From contig JAFRAC010000007.1 in assembly GCA_017405595.1 (NCBI GenBank), positions 310,001-374,000 on the forward strand: 64,000 nt of DNA, written 5' to 3'. Positions 1-7,476 of this stretch are shown here, piece after piece. The notes beneath the pieces are model-generated. The model was not told the origin of the DNA and did not search any database. It saw only the letters and a list, made by a program, of their open reading frames with translations. Source of the DNA: Thermoguttaceae bacterium. GTDB taxonomy: Bacteria > Planctomycetota > Planctomycetia > Pirellulales > Thermoguttaceae. A program made the translations under genes and the position numbers. Each line of letters begins with the position of its first letter. The stretch's first letter is position 1.

Positions 1-482
1 TCGGCGCCCTGGGCGACAAGTTCGTCGATTTGAGAGGCGATTCCGTCGTCGGAAGTTTCCGCCGACGGGGAATTCGGCTGGCTGATCTGCTGCTCGAAGC
101 TTTCGGCGTCCTTCCTGAACCGTTCCAGGTCGTCGATGGCGACATCGGAACCGAGGTATTCGGCGAGCTGGAAAATATCGGCGGCCTTCGAGATGAGGCG
201 CGCGATTTGGCACGGGTCGAAGTTGACGTTTGTCAGCGTGGCATAGAGCGCCTCGAGAAGAAACCGGTCGACAGCGCGGCTCGAGCGGATTTCGCTTTTG
301 CCGGGACGCTTTTTCTTCGTGGGATACGGTTTTTGGCGGTACGCCGTTCTCTTTTGCGCAATCTGCTTGACCCAGCCGATGAGGAGGTCCTGCAGAGCGG
401 CGGTTTTAGGATCTTTGCCGCAAATGCCGAACTCGGTGCATCCGGTTCCCCCGGCGGTCTGCTGACATTGATAGCAAAACAT
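1..482 (-). CDS. hcp: Hybrid-cluster protein (hydroxylamine reductase), N-terminal part
   Basis: Reading the minus strand from an ATG at 482 gives an open frame that runs off the left edge (about 160 codons seen). It begins MFCYQCQQTAGGTGCT and continues with FGICGK and ALQDLLIG, the signature N-terminus of hybrid-cluster proteins. The four cysteines that bind the proximal iron-sulfur cluster are present as C3-X2-C6-X8-C15-X5-C21, the spacing of the anaerobe-type enzyme. The family reduces hydroxylamine or NO and acts in nitrosative stress and anaerobic nitrogen metabolism; the hybrid-cluster ligands lie outside the window. A purine-rich AGAGGAAA precedes the start at normal spacing. Residues about 60-75 form a Lys/Arg-rich stretch (KKKRPGK) that looks like an insert relative to compact family members. 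Confidence 0.9.
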   Translation of the reverse strand, partial: MFCYQCQQTAGGTGCTEFGICGKDPKTAALQDLLIGWVKQIAQKRTAYRQKPYPTKKKRPGKSEIRSSRAVDRFLLEALYATLTNVNFDPCQIARLISKAADIFQLAEYLGSDVAIDDLERFRKDAESFEQQISQPNSPSAETSDDGIASQIDELVAQGA

Positions 483-538
483 ATGGTTTCCTCTTGATTA
501 TTGTTTAAGCGGTTCCTCCCCCGCAGAAAGTTTACCCC

Positions 539-547
539 ATTATATCA
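539..547 (-). promoter_or_regulatory. Extended -10 promoter for hcp
   Basis: The minus strand reads TGATATAAT, an extended -10 (TG-N-TATAAT), about 57 bases upstream of the hcp start. No good -35 is visible, which is usual for extended -10 promoters. Inferred from sequence only. Confidence 0.5.
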
Positions 548-594
548 GCTACCGGTTTTTGATAAAGGGTATAAAAATTTTTTCTTCAGGTCTC

Positions 595-622
595 TTGACG
601 GAAACGAAAAACTAAGTAAACT
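595..622 (+). promoter_or_regulatory. Promoter of tRNA-Leu / tRNA-Arg
   Basis: TTGACG at 595-600 and TAAACT at 617-622 are separated by 16 bases and place a start about 10 bases before the tRNA-Leu gene. Confidence 0.5.
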
Positions 623-640
623 TGCTTGTACAAGTCAAAC

Positions 641-726
641 GCGGGAGTGGCGGAATTGGCAGACGCGTCAGGTTGAGGGCCTGATGAGATTTTTTTCTCG
701 TGGAGGTTCAAGTCCTCTTTCCCGCA
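641..726 (+). tRNA. tRNA-Leu (anticodon GAG)
   Basis: A full cloverleaf folds: acceptor GCGGGAG with TTCCCGC, anticodon stem TCAGG/CCTGA around loop TTGAGGG (anticodon GAG), a long class II variable arm (TGAGA/TCTCG) and T arm GGAGG-TTCAAGT-CCTCT. The discriminator is A726 and CCA is not encoded. The long variable arm and G-A-G anticodon identify leucine. Confidence 0.95.
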
Positions 727-734
727 CTTTCCAA

Positions 735-761
735 GCCCCGTGAGTTATCACGGGCTTTTTT
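735..761 (+). terminator. Hairpin with T-run between the two tRNAs
   Basis: CCCGTG (737-742) pairs with CACGGG (749-754) and is followed by six T. It sits nine bases after tRNA-Leu, so it probably ends that transcript. Confidence 0.7.
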
Positions 762-770
762 GTTTACAGT

Positions 771-844
771 GATCCCGTAGCTCAATTGGATAGAGCGTCG
801 GCCTCCGAAGCCGAAGGTTGCTGGTTCGATTCCAGTCGGGGTTA
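771..844 (+). tRNA. tRNA-Arg (anticodon CCG)
   Basis: The cloverleaf has acceptor GATCCCG paired with CGGGGTT (including G-U pairs), D arm GCTC/GAGC, anticodon stem TCGGC/GCCGA with loop CTCCGAA (anticodon CCG, codon CGG) and T arm GCTGG-TTCGATT-CCAGT. The discriminator is A and CCA is not encoded. Confidence 0.93.
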
Positions 845-900
845 TCCCTTCCAGGCTTTTAGTTTGCGGTCTTTGGACCGGTTTCCCTCCCGGTTTAGCA

Positions 901-1785
901 ATGGAAAATCTGGCCCGATTCAAAAAGATTCTTCGGACTTCCGTCCCCCTGGCGATGCATACCTGGCTTCAGCTTGGCGGCCAGGTCGAGTATTTTGCCG
1001 AACCCCGTTCCGAAGACGAGCTCATCGATTTGCTCCAGGCCGCCCAAAAAGAGGGGATTGAGCTCCGTTTCCTCGGTACCGGCACGAATGTTCTGGTCTC
1101 CGATTCGGGTGTTCCCGGCATGGTTGTCCGCCTGAGCGCCCCCGAATTCTGCAAAATCGACACCGATCCTGCTTCCGCAACGGTCAGTGTCGGCGCAGGG
1201 GCCAAACTGGGCCGTGTCATCACCAGCGCTGTTTACGGCGGTCTGGCCGGGTTAGAGGGGCTGATCGGCATTCCCGGCACCGTCGGGGGCGCCGTTCATA
1301 ACAACATTTCCACTTCGGACGGCGATATCGCCCAATGGATCGAGTCGGTTCGTGTCGTCCGTCCCGGCGGCGAGGTCGCCGAGTTTGCCGGCGAACATCT
1401 CGATTTTGCCGAAACCGACGATCCGTTTGAAAACGGCATTATCACGGCCTGCCGGTTCCGTCTTCTTCCCGAAGAGGCCGAAGAGCTTTCACGCCGTCTG
1501 CAGAAGATCTGGATTCTCCGCAAAAAAGGTCAGCCGATCGGCTACCAGGGGGCGGGGTGGCTTTTCAAAGATCCTTCCGGAGCGAGCGCTTCGGAACTGA
1601 TCGACGATGCCGGTTTAAAGGGGACGCGTATCGGCGGCGCGGTCATCTGCGACCGCAACCCCAACTTTGTTTTGGTCGAGCCCGAATGTTCCAGCGACGA
1701 TGTCCATCGCCTGATCCGCCTGATTCAGACTCAGGTCCGTGAACGTTCCGGCATCGAACTCGAAACAGACCTGACTTTATGGTAA
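901..1785 (+). CDS. murB: MurB-like FAD-binding protein (UDP-N-acetylmuramate dehydrogenase family), catalytic residues altered
   Basis: The 294-residue product has the MurB fold signatures: the FAD-binding loop GTGTNVLVSD (residues 59-68) and LEGLIGIPGTVGG (118-130), followed by a C-terminal domain with KDPSG and AGLKGTRIGGA. Length suits the short type II enzymes. MurB reduces UDP-GlcNAc-enolpyruvate with NADPH during peptidoglycan synthesis. Three catalytic positions differ, by alignment from memory: the Tyr-Arg-x-Ser segment is replaced by ETDDP near 171-175, the proton-donating Ser of AGSxFKNP is Trp220 (AGWLFKDP), and the C-terminal Glu of LEPEV is Asp290 (LETDL). It could be a divergent MurB or a paralogue with another role; a standard MurB might lie elsewhere in the genome. 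purC follows after 13 bases, so the two may share a transcript. Confidence 0.8.
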   Translation: MENLARFKKILRTSVPLAMHTWLQLGGQVEYFAEPRSEDELIDLLQAAQKEGIELRFLGTGTNVLVSDSGVPGMVVRLSAPEFCKIDTDPASATVSVGAGAKLGRVITSAVYGGLAGLEGLIGIPGTVGGAVHNNISTSDGDIAQWIESVRVVRPGGEVAEFAGEHLDFAETDDPFENGIITACRFRLLPEEAEELSRRLQKIWILRKKGQPIGYQGAGWLFKDPSGASASELIDDAGLKGTRIGGAVICDRNPNFVLVEPECSSDDVHRLIRLIQTQVRERSGIELETDLTLW

Positions 1786-1798
1786 AAGGAAACCTCTC

Positions 1799-2686
1799 AT
1801 GCTTTCCCGAGCGATTTGTACGACGTCGATTCCCGGCATGACCCCGAAAAAAGGGAAAGTGCGCGATGTTTACGATTTCGGCGACACACTCCTCCTGGTC
1901 AGCACCGACCGGCTGAGCGCGTTCGATTTCATCCTGCCGACCGGAATCCCCGACAAGGGAAAAATCCTCAATCAGACCGCCGAATTCTGGTTCGACCGCC
2001 TCGAAGTGCCGAACCACTTCATTACCTCCGACGTCGATCAAATCCCTTTCCCCGAAGGAACCGATATCGAACAGTTCCGCGGCCGGTCGACCCTCTGCAA
2101 AAAGACGAAAGTCGTTCCGATCGAATGTGTTGTCCGGGGTTATCTGGCCGGGTCGGGGTGGAAGGAATACCAAAAGTCGCAAACGATCTGCGGCGTTTCG
2201 CTTCCCGCCGGTCTCCGCCAGTGCGAAAAGCTCCCCGAACCGATCTTTACCCCCTCGACCAAGGCCGAAGAGGGGCACGACGAAAACATCTCTTTCGAGA
2301 AGATGGCCGACCTGGTCGGAAAAGAGACCGCCGAAACGCTCCGCAGCCGCGCGCTCGACATCTTCACCCGCGGCTGCGATTACGCCGGCAAGCGGGGGAT
2401 CATCATTGCCGACACCAAATTTGAGTTCGGTGTTCTCGACGGCGAAATCATTCTGGTCGACGAGGTTCTGACCCCCGATTCTTCCCGATTTTGGCCTTCA
2501 TCGAACTACGAGCCGGGGCGCGACCAGGATTCCTTCGACAAGCAGTTTGTCCGGAACTGGCTTCTCGCTTCCGACTGGGACCGTCAATCGACTCCCCCCG
2601 CGCTTCCCGACGACATCGTCGAAAAGACGCGCGAAAAGTATATCGAGGCGTTCAAAAAGCTGACCGGCCGCGTTTTCGTTCCTTGA
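1799..2686 (+). CDS. purC: Phosphoribosylaminoimidazole-succinocarboxamide synthase
   Basis: The 295-residue protein matches the long, yeast Ade1-like form of SAICAR synthetase, which joins CAIR and aspartate using ATP in purine synthesis. Visible motifs are the N-terminal GKVRDVYDFGD nucleotide-binding strand, LSAFDFILPTGIPDKG, VECVVRGYLAGSGWKEY (here IECVVRGYL), FTPSTKAEEGHDENIS and the C-terminal DEVLTPDSSRFW. The start at 1799 follows an AAAGGAAA ribosome-binding site; an internal Met at residue 14 is a less likely start. The gene lies 13 bases after the murB-like gene and directly before tRNA-Arg(CCT). Confidence 0.95.
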   Translation: MLSRAICTTSIPGMTPKKGKVRDVYDFGDTLLLVSTDRLSAFDFILPTGIPDKGKILNQTAEFWFDRLEVPNHFITSDVDQIPFPEGTDIEQFRGRSTLCKKTKVVPIECVVRGYLAGSGWKEYQKSQTICGVSLPAGLRQCEKLPEPIFTPSTKAEEGHDENISFEKMADLVGKETAETLRSRALDIFTRGCDYAGKRGIIIADTKFEFGVLDGEIILVDEVLTPDSSRFWPSSNYEPGRDQDSFDKQFVRNWLLASDWDRQSTPPALPDDIVEKTREKYIEAFKKLTGRVFVP

Positions 2687-2729
2687 TCCGGACGAACTCC
2701 TTTTTCTTCCATCTTTGAAAAAAGAGAAA

Positions 2730-2852
<123 letters not shown>

Positions 2853-3025
2853 ATATGTTTTCAGTGTGGAACACTAAACGCTGTATGAATGTGGATCGGC
2901 TACGCAAAACGGACTTGAAACGGGCGGAACAGGCTGCCGAACTGGCGACAGGGGGCCGGGGACAAAAAAATTTGCGAAAGATTCTTGACACTACCTGCCC
3001 CCTTCTCTTTTCGGGAAACTTATCC

Positions 3026-4789
3026 TCAGAACATGTCCAGATCCACGGCCAGATCTGCCGAGGCAAACTCGGTAAATATCACCTCTGCCGCGAGGGGCGC
3101 CGGATATTGAAGTCCTTCCTCCTCAGGATCCATGAGCCAGTTGCTTGAAAGGAAAACACGGTCAGCACTGCCGATATCGCCGTCACCGTTGATGTCGCCG
3201 TAGTCCCGGTATCCTTCTTCCCACTCTTCTGTAAGCCATGACTGCGCCAAGAGGGTTCGGTCGCCGCCTGAAATGTCGCCATCGCCGTTGATGTCCATCG
3301 GGCAGACCTTGAACACTTTAACCGCGCTCCAGTCGGAATCGGTATAGGAAACCCCATCACCCAAAGCGCGGACGCGGTATTTTACGTCCTGGCCGTAAAT
3401 AAGCCCAGTAACAACCGCAACCGGATCGCTTACCGAAACGGTCGTCCAGGGGCTTCCATCGGCAGAATACTGCAGTTCATAGCCTGAAACGTTGTCGAAC
3501 GCGTTCCACCGGATTTGATGTCGATTTGCGCCGTAAGAAACATAGACCCCCTTATTCCCGGTCAGGATTGTCGGCGCGGCAAGCTGTTCGGGTCCGTTCC
3601 CCTGATATTCATACGCACCCAAGTCGACGATGCCGCCCGCAATGCGCGGGTTCCCCGCCAGGTCGGTTTCGGCGGTCACAAAATCGTTGTTCCCGGCGTT
3701 AATCGCCTGGGAACCGGCGGCAAGTGTGTAGTCTCCGTTTTCGGCGTCGGTGAAGAGAGGCAGATTCGGGTCGTATTCAAGGCAGTTTTCCGATTCCGTC
3801 CAGTCGGTATAGGAGGAAAGCGTATTGCAGGCGCGGAGAACGGCGGAGAGAGAGTTTTTGTATATTTCATTTCCATCGTTGGCCGCTGTGTTCCGGGCGA
3901 TGACGGAGTTGCGGATACTGATATCGCTCGGTGAAAGGGAAAGGGTAAAAATTCCTCCGCCGTATCTGGCCGCGCTATTCCCCGAAACGGTACAGTTCGT
4001 AAGTGTCAGCGTACCGGAGGAGTGATAAATTCCTCCGCCGGAGTCCGCGCTGTTTCCCGCGATCTTCGAGTCCGTGACCGTCACAGTGCCCTGGTTTTGA
4101 TAAATCCCGCAGTTCTGGTTTCCCGTAATAACTGTATCCGTAACGGTCAGCGTGCCGGAGTTGAAGATCCCCCCGCCATATCCTTCTGTGGTATTCCCAG
4201 ACACGATGCAGTTCGTGACCGTCAGCGTACCGCGGTTGCAGATCCCGGCGCCGAGTGAACGGGAACCGCTTAAATGATTCCCCGTCACGGTACAGCCCTC
4301 CAGCGTCACCGTGCCGGAGGCGACGTAAATCCCCCCGCCGTCATTCGCAATGCTGCCGCCGGTAATCGTCAGTCCTTTCAGAACGGTCGGTTCGCTGTCC
4401 GTGCCGCCGTAGACATAGAAGACGCGGCTGATTCCGTTGGCGTCAATCGTGATTCCGCCGGGCAGGTCGGACGCGTCGACGGTCACCCCTTTTTGAACCG
4501 CAAAGTACGGAAGTGTGAGGCTCATCTCCGACATGGTGATCGTTCCTCCCGAAAGTTCCGGAACGAAGCGGACCGTATCCCCGCTCTGCGCCCGGGCAAG
4601 CGCGTCTCTCAGGGAAAGAACGTCACCTTCGAACGTGTCCTCGGCGGTTGCCACCCACCAGGTTGTCGATTCGGTAGGTGCGGGAGGCGTCGCCGTCTGT
4701 TCAGTCCCGCCCGCCATCACGGCCAGAAGGGTTCGTTCTTCGAGGTTTTCGACGCGGAGTTTTGAAAATCGGGGGGATTTTTTCATCAT
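3026..4789 (-). CDS. Secreted beta-helix / fibronectin-III / dockerin surface protein
   Basis: The product (587 residues from ATG 4789) begins with a basic stretch and LEERTLLAV (residues 16-24), a motif seen at the N-terminus of large planctomycete surface proteins. Residues about 50-390 are repeats of the type GGGIYNSGTLTVTNCxVSGNT, a right-handed beta-helix ending in DLGAYEYQ, as in choice-of-anchor Q proteins. A fibronectin-III-like domain (about 405-490) and two Ca-binding dockerin type I repeats (DINGDGDISGGDRTLL and DINGDGDIGSADRVFL) follow. The start is chosen because GGAG lies five bases upstream; the frame stays open to 4831. It is the only gene in the tRNA-flanked insert and a paralogue of the genes at 26984 and 29631. 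Ligand or enzymatic role is unknown. Confidence 0.85.
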   Translation of the reverse strand: MMKKSPRFSKLRVENLEERTLLAVMAGGTEQTATPPAPTESTTWWVATAEDTFEGDVLSLRDALARAQSGDTVRFVPELSGGTITMSEMSLTLPYFAVQKGVTVDASDLPGGITIDANGISRVFYVYGGTDSEPTVLKGLTITGGSIANDGGGIYVASGTVTLEGCTVTGNHLSGSRSLGAGICNRGTLTVTNCIVSGNTTEGYGGGIFNSGTLTVTDTVITGNQNCGIYQNQGTVTVTDSKIAGNSADSGGGIYHSSGTLTLTNCTVSGNSAARYGGGIFTLSLSPSDISIRNSVIARNTAANDGNEIYKNSLSAVLRACNTLSSYTDWTESENCLEYDPNLPLFTDAENGDYTLAAGSQAINAGNNDFVTAETDLAGNPRIAGGIVDLGAYEYQGNGPEQLAAPTILTGNKGVYVSYGANRHQIRWNAFDNVSGYELQYSADGSPWTTVSVSDPVAVVTGLIYGQDVKYRVRALGDGVSYTDSDWSAVKVFKVCPMDINGDGDISGGDRTLLAQSWLTEEWEEGYRDYGDINGDGDIGSADRVFLSSNWLMDPEEEGLQYPAPLAAEVIFTEFASADLAVDLDMF

Positions 4790-4829
4790 TTGATCTCCGG
4801 AAAGGATTGTTTTGGACGCAACAGCTGAC

Positions 4830-4859
4830 ATTATACCAGCATACCCTATAATCGTTCAA
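4830..4859 (-). promoter_or_regulatory. Promoter of the 3026-4789 surface protein
   Basis: The minus strand reads TTGAAC, 18 bases, then a perfect TATAAT, ending about 40 bases before the start codon. Confidence 0.6.
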
Positions 4860-5103
4860 GATATTTCCCCTTTCTCCGCCAATTTCCCCCTGCCATTTCA
4901 TAGCGTGTGAATGGTGTTACACAAGGCGCGATCAATGGGCGGCTGCCACGATGGAAATCGGTTTCGGCGCAAGCGGATCCAGCGTCCTGTGGTCCTACTC
5001 AGAAAAGCTCAGAAAAGGCTGTTGAAACCGGGGGCAAATGACGACATCAACATCGTTTAAACCCCTGAAAATAAGAATTCTCCCGGCTTAAGCCTGGGCT
5101 ACA
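4860..5103. other. Non-coding right part of the insert
   Basis: No gene is visible. The stretch holds the inverted pair GTGTGAATGGTGTTACAC at about 4906 and a short direct repeat CTCAGAAAAG near 5000, then runs into a tRNA-like fragment. Confidence 0.4.
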
Positions 5104-5192
5104 TAAGCCGCAGGCCGCGCGTTCGAATCGCGCCGGGGATATCGCCCCTCATTTTCTGCCCTCTCCGGTTCTTCGCCGGAGAGGGCTTTTTT
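5104..5192 (+). repeat. Direct repeat copy 2 (displaced tRNA-Arg 3' fragment plus terminator; attR-like)
   Basis: The segment reproduces the anticodon 3' stem, variable loop, complete T arm, acceptor 3' strand and terminator of tRNA-Arg(CCT). The 5' half of a tRNA is missing: the preceding bases do not supply an acceptor partner or D arm. It is therefore a fragment, not a functional tRNA. The terminator hairpin is 5159-5185 followed by a T-run. Confidence 0.8.
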
Positions 5193-5253
5193 AGGGGGGA
5201 ATTAGGGGAATTGTTTCCCCGAACTTGATCCCTTTAACCGGGTGTGTCCGCGG

Positions 5254-5595
5254 TCAGCCGATCGCTTCTTTTCCCCGTTCGCCGGTTCGGATCCGGATAC
5301 ATTCGAGCAGATCGACGACGAAAATTTTTCCGTCCCCGATATGGCCCGACCGCGCGACCCGGATCAGGGTGTCGATCGTCCGGTCAAGATAATCGTCGTT
5401 GACGGCAATCTCGAGCCGGACCTTTTTCAGAAGGTTGACCTCGGAAACGACGCCGCGGTACTGCTCGGTGTATCCCAGCTGATGGCCGCAGCCCAGCGCG
5501 TTGACCACCGAGAGCTTGGCAATGTTCTCTTTCAGAAGCGCCTGCTTGACATCGTTGAGCGTCTCGGGCTGAATATAGGCAATGATCAATTTCAT
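5254..5595 (-). CDS. glnK: P-II nitrogen regulatory protein (GlnB/GlnK family), no Tyr51
   Basis: At 113 residues, with [21 protein letters not shown], the T-loop EQYRGVVSE and the C-terminal [22 protein letters not shown], this is a P-II trimer subunit that senses ATP/ADP and 2-oxoglutarate. Position 51, the uridylylated Tyr of enterobacterial P-II, is Ser (RGVVS), while Tyr46 and Arg47 remain. Uridylylation by a GlnD-type enzyme therefore looks impossible; ligand sensing alone, or another modification, is likely. It lies 86 bases downstream of amt on the same strand, the usual amt-glnK pairing, so its partner is probably the Amt channel. GGAG precedes the start at good spacing. Confidence 0.93.
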   Translation of the reverse strand: MKLIIAYIQPETLNDVKQALLKENIAKLSVVNALGCGHQLGYTEQYRGVVSEVNLLKKVRLEIAVNDDYLDRTIDTLIRVARSGHIGDGKIFVVDLLECIRIRTGERGKEAIG

Positions 5596-5681
5596 GATGT
5601 TTTCTCCTCTGTTGGATTGTTGACGGTTTTGCGGGATCTCTTTCCCCCGGATGATTTCGGGGGAAAGAGGTGCGGGGGCTG

Positions 5682-7121
5682 TCAGACGGTTGTCCAGGTG
5701 TCGAAGTTCGGATACCCCTGCATTCCGTGTTCCTCAATGTCGAGCCCGCGCAATTCTTCGTGGCGGGTTACGCGGAGTCCGACCGTTGCGCGGATGATTT
5801 GGAACATGACAAAACCGATCCCGAGTGCCCAGGCGAACGCGGTTCCCGCCCCGATCAGCTGGGTGATCAGAAGCTTCGTGCCGCCTCCGTAGAACAGCCC
5901 GGTTCCGTCGGCCGCGAAAAGGCCGACGCAAATCGTGCCGAACGTTCCGCAGACCGCGTGTACACTGACAGCGCCGACGGGATCGTCGATTTTGAGAACG
6001 CGGTCAATGAAAAGGAGCGCGGCGATGACCAGGCATCCCGCCATTCCGCCGATCAGGATCGAACCGAGCGGCGAGACCACATCGCACCCTGCGGTGATCG
6101 CAACCAGACCGGCCAGAATGCCGTTCAATGTCATCGTGGCGTCACACGATCCGTAAATGACCGAAGCGAGTACCATTGCCGCAACCGCGCCGGCGGCCGC
6201 CGCCAGGTTGGTCGTTACCGCGATGTAGCCGATCTGCGGCGTTACGCTCAGTGTGCTTCCCGGGTTAAAGCCGAACCACCCGAACCAGAGGAACAGAACG
6301 CCGAGCGCCCCCAGAAGAATGTTGTGTCCGGGAATAGCGTTCACACGCCCGTCGGCGGAGTATTTCCCGACACGCGGGCCGAGTGTGACCGCGCCCGCCA
6401 GCGCAAGCCATCCCCCCACGCTGTGAACGACCGTCGAGCCGGCGAAGTCGTGGAATCCGAGTTTGGCCAGCCAGCCGCCGCCCCAGGTCCACGCGCCGAA
6501 AATCGGGTAGATGACAGCCGAAATCACGAGGCTGTATATAAGGTAACTGGTAAACTTCGTCCGTTCGGCCATTGCGCCCGAGACGATGGTCGCCGCCGTC
6601 GCACAAAAGACCGTCTGGAACAGGAAGAAGGTCCAGCCGAGTTCCGCATTGACCGAAGAAACATCGGACGAGGTCGGAAGAAAATAGCGGGTTCCGCAGA
6701 ATCCGCAGCGGTCGAGCCCCCACATCAGACCGAATCCGACCGCAAAGAAGGCGATCGACCCGACCGCGAAATCCATGATGTTCTTCATCGCGATATTGAC
6801 CACGTTTTTGGAACGGGTAAATCCGGCTTCGACGAGCATAAAGCCGAGCTGCATAAAGAAGACGAGAAACGATGCGAGGATGACCCAGAGAATGTTCAGG
6901 TTCTCGGTCCAGGCCGCGATGCTCCCTGCCGCCGGTCCGGCCGGCTCCTGTTCCGCCCCTTGCGCGGTATCTTCACCGGCAGCGGCTGCGGAAGCTGCCG
7001 CCTGTTCCGAATACGGATTCTCTCCCCCTTCTGCGGTCCGGTTGGCTTCTTTGACGAAGACCGCCGTCAGGTAAAAGAAGAAACAGAGCACCAACACCAA
7101 AAATACCTGCCAAATCTTCAT
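5682..7121 (-). CDS. amt: Ammonium transporter (Amt/MEP/Rh family)
   Basis: The 479-residue protein has an N-terminal hydrophobic segment ([17 protein letters not shown]), an Ala/Glu-rich linker and then about eleven membrane segments. Family signatures are [26 protein letters not shown], the pore His in [10 protein letters not shown] and the second pore His in [11 protein letters not shown]. It carries ammonium across the inner membrane. The start at 7121 is chosen because AAGGAGAA precedes it; the open frame extends upstream to 7400 without family similarity. A sigma-54 promoter lies 87 bases upstream and P-II follows downstream, so expression under nitrogen limitation and P-II gating are likely. 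Confidence 0.95.
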   Translation of the reverse strand: MKIWQVFLVLVLCFFFYLTAVFVKEANRTAEGGENPYSEQAAASAAAAGEDTAQGAEQEPAGPAAGSIAAWTENLNILWVILASFLVFFMQLGFMLVEAGFTRSKNVVNIAMKNIMDFAVGSIAFFAVGFGLMWGLDRCGFCGTRYFLPTSSDVSSVNAELGWTFFLFQTVFCATAATIVSGAMAERTKFTSYLIYSLVISAVIYPIFGAWTWGGGWLAKLGFHDFAGSTVVHSVGGWLALAGAVTLGPRVGKYSADGRVNAIPGHNILLGALGVLFLWFGWFGFNPGSTLSVTPQIGYIAVTTNLAAAAGAVAAMVLASVIYGSCDATMTLNGILAGLVAITAGCDVVSPLGSILIGGMAGCLVIAALLFIDRVLKIDDPVGAVSVHAVCGTFGTICVGLFAADGTGLFYGGGTKLLITQLIGAGTAFAWALGIGFVMFQIIRATVGLRVTRHEELRGLDIEEHGMQGYPNFDTWTTV

Positions 7122-7207
7122 TCTTTCTTCTCCTTTCCGGGTTAAAGACTGGAAGAACCGCGGCTTCCCTGCCGGCTGTTCGGTAACGGTCCTTCTGCCG
7201 GGGTTTG

Positions 7208-7224
7208 TGCAAACCGCGTTCCAA
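7208..7224 (-). promoter_or_regulatory. Sigma-54 (-24/-12) promoter of amt-glnK
   Basis: The minus strand reads TTGGAACGCGGTTTGCA, with GG and GC exactly twelve bases apart as in the TTGGCACG-N4-TTGCA consensus. The predicted start is near 7197, giving a 76-base leader before amt. Confidence 0.8.
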
Positions 7225-7366
7225 TCTTTTCGAATGGGAAGAATCTCAGAAAAATTTTTCTTTTCTTGTGAAAAGTCCCTTAAAAACAGGAACCTGAAGC
7301 GATGAACATTTTTGAAAAGCGACAAAAAACCGAACCGCTGTTTCTCTCTCATTTCCGGAAAGAAAG

Positions 7367-7408
7367 TACATTTTTGTAATAACACGGAGCAAAAAGCCAA
7401 TTTTGTAA
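7367..7408. promoter_or_regulatory. Putative paired enhancer sites upstream of amt
   Basis: TACATTTTTGTA (7367-7378) is a TACA-N4-TGTA palindrome; a partial copy, CCAATTTTGTAA (7397-7408), lies 29 bases away centre to centre. They sit about 175-205 bases upstream of the sigma-54 start. The same element occurs twice between glnN and gltB. The rest of the 7122-7476 gap holds no gene; a GC hairpin (7438-7461) follows carB. Confidence 0.6.
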
Positions 7409-7476
7409 AAGAAAGTGTTTTCCCCGTCGGGAATGTATTGCCGGCCGCGGGGGACCGGCAAACACGGCGTTCCTTT

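Noticed and set aside
30..497. Plus-strand open frame at the left edge
   Set aside because: It is antisense to the hybrid-cluster protein, whose cysteine motif is unmistakable on the minus strand.
5104..5142. Second tRNA-Arg gene
   Set aside because: Only the 3' portion matches; there is no acceptor 5' strand or D arm upstream, so it is a fragment.
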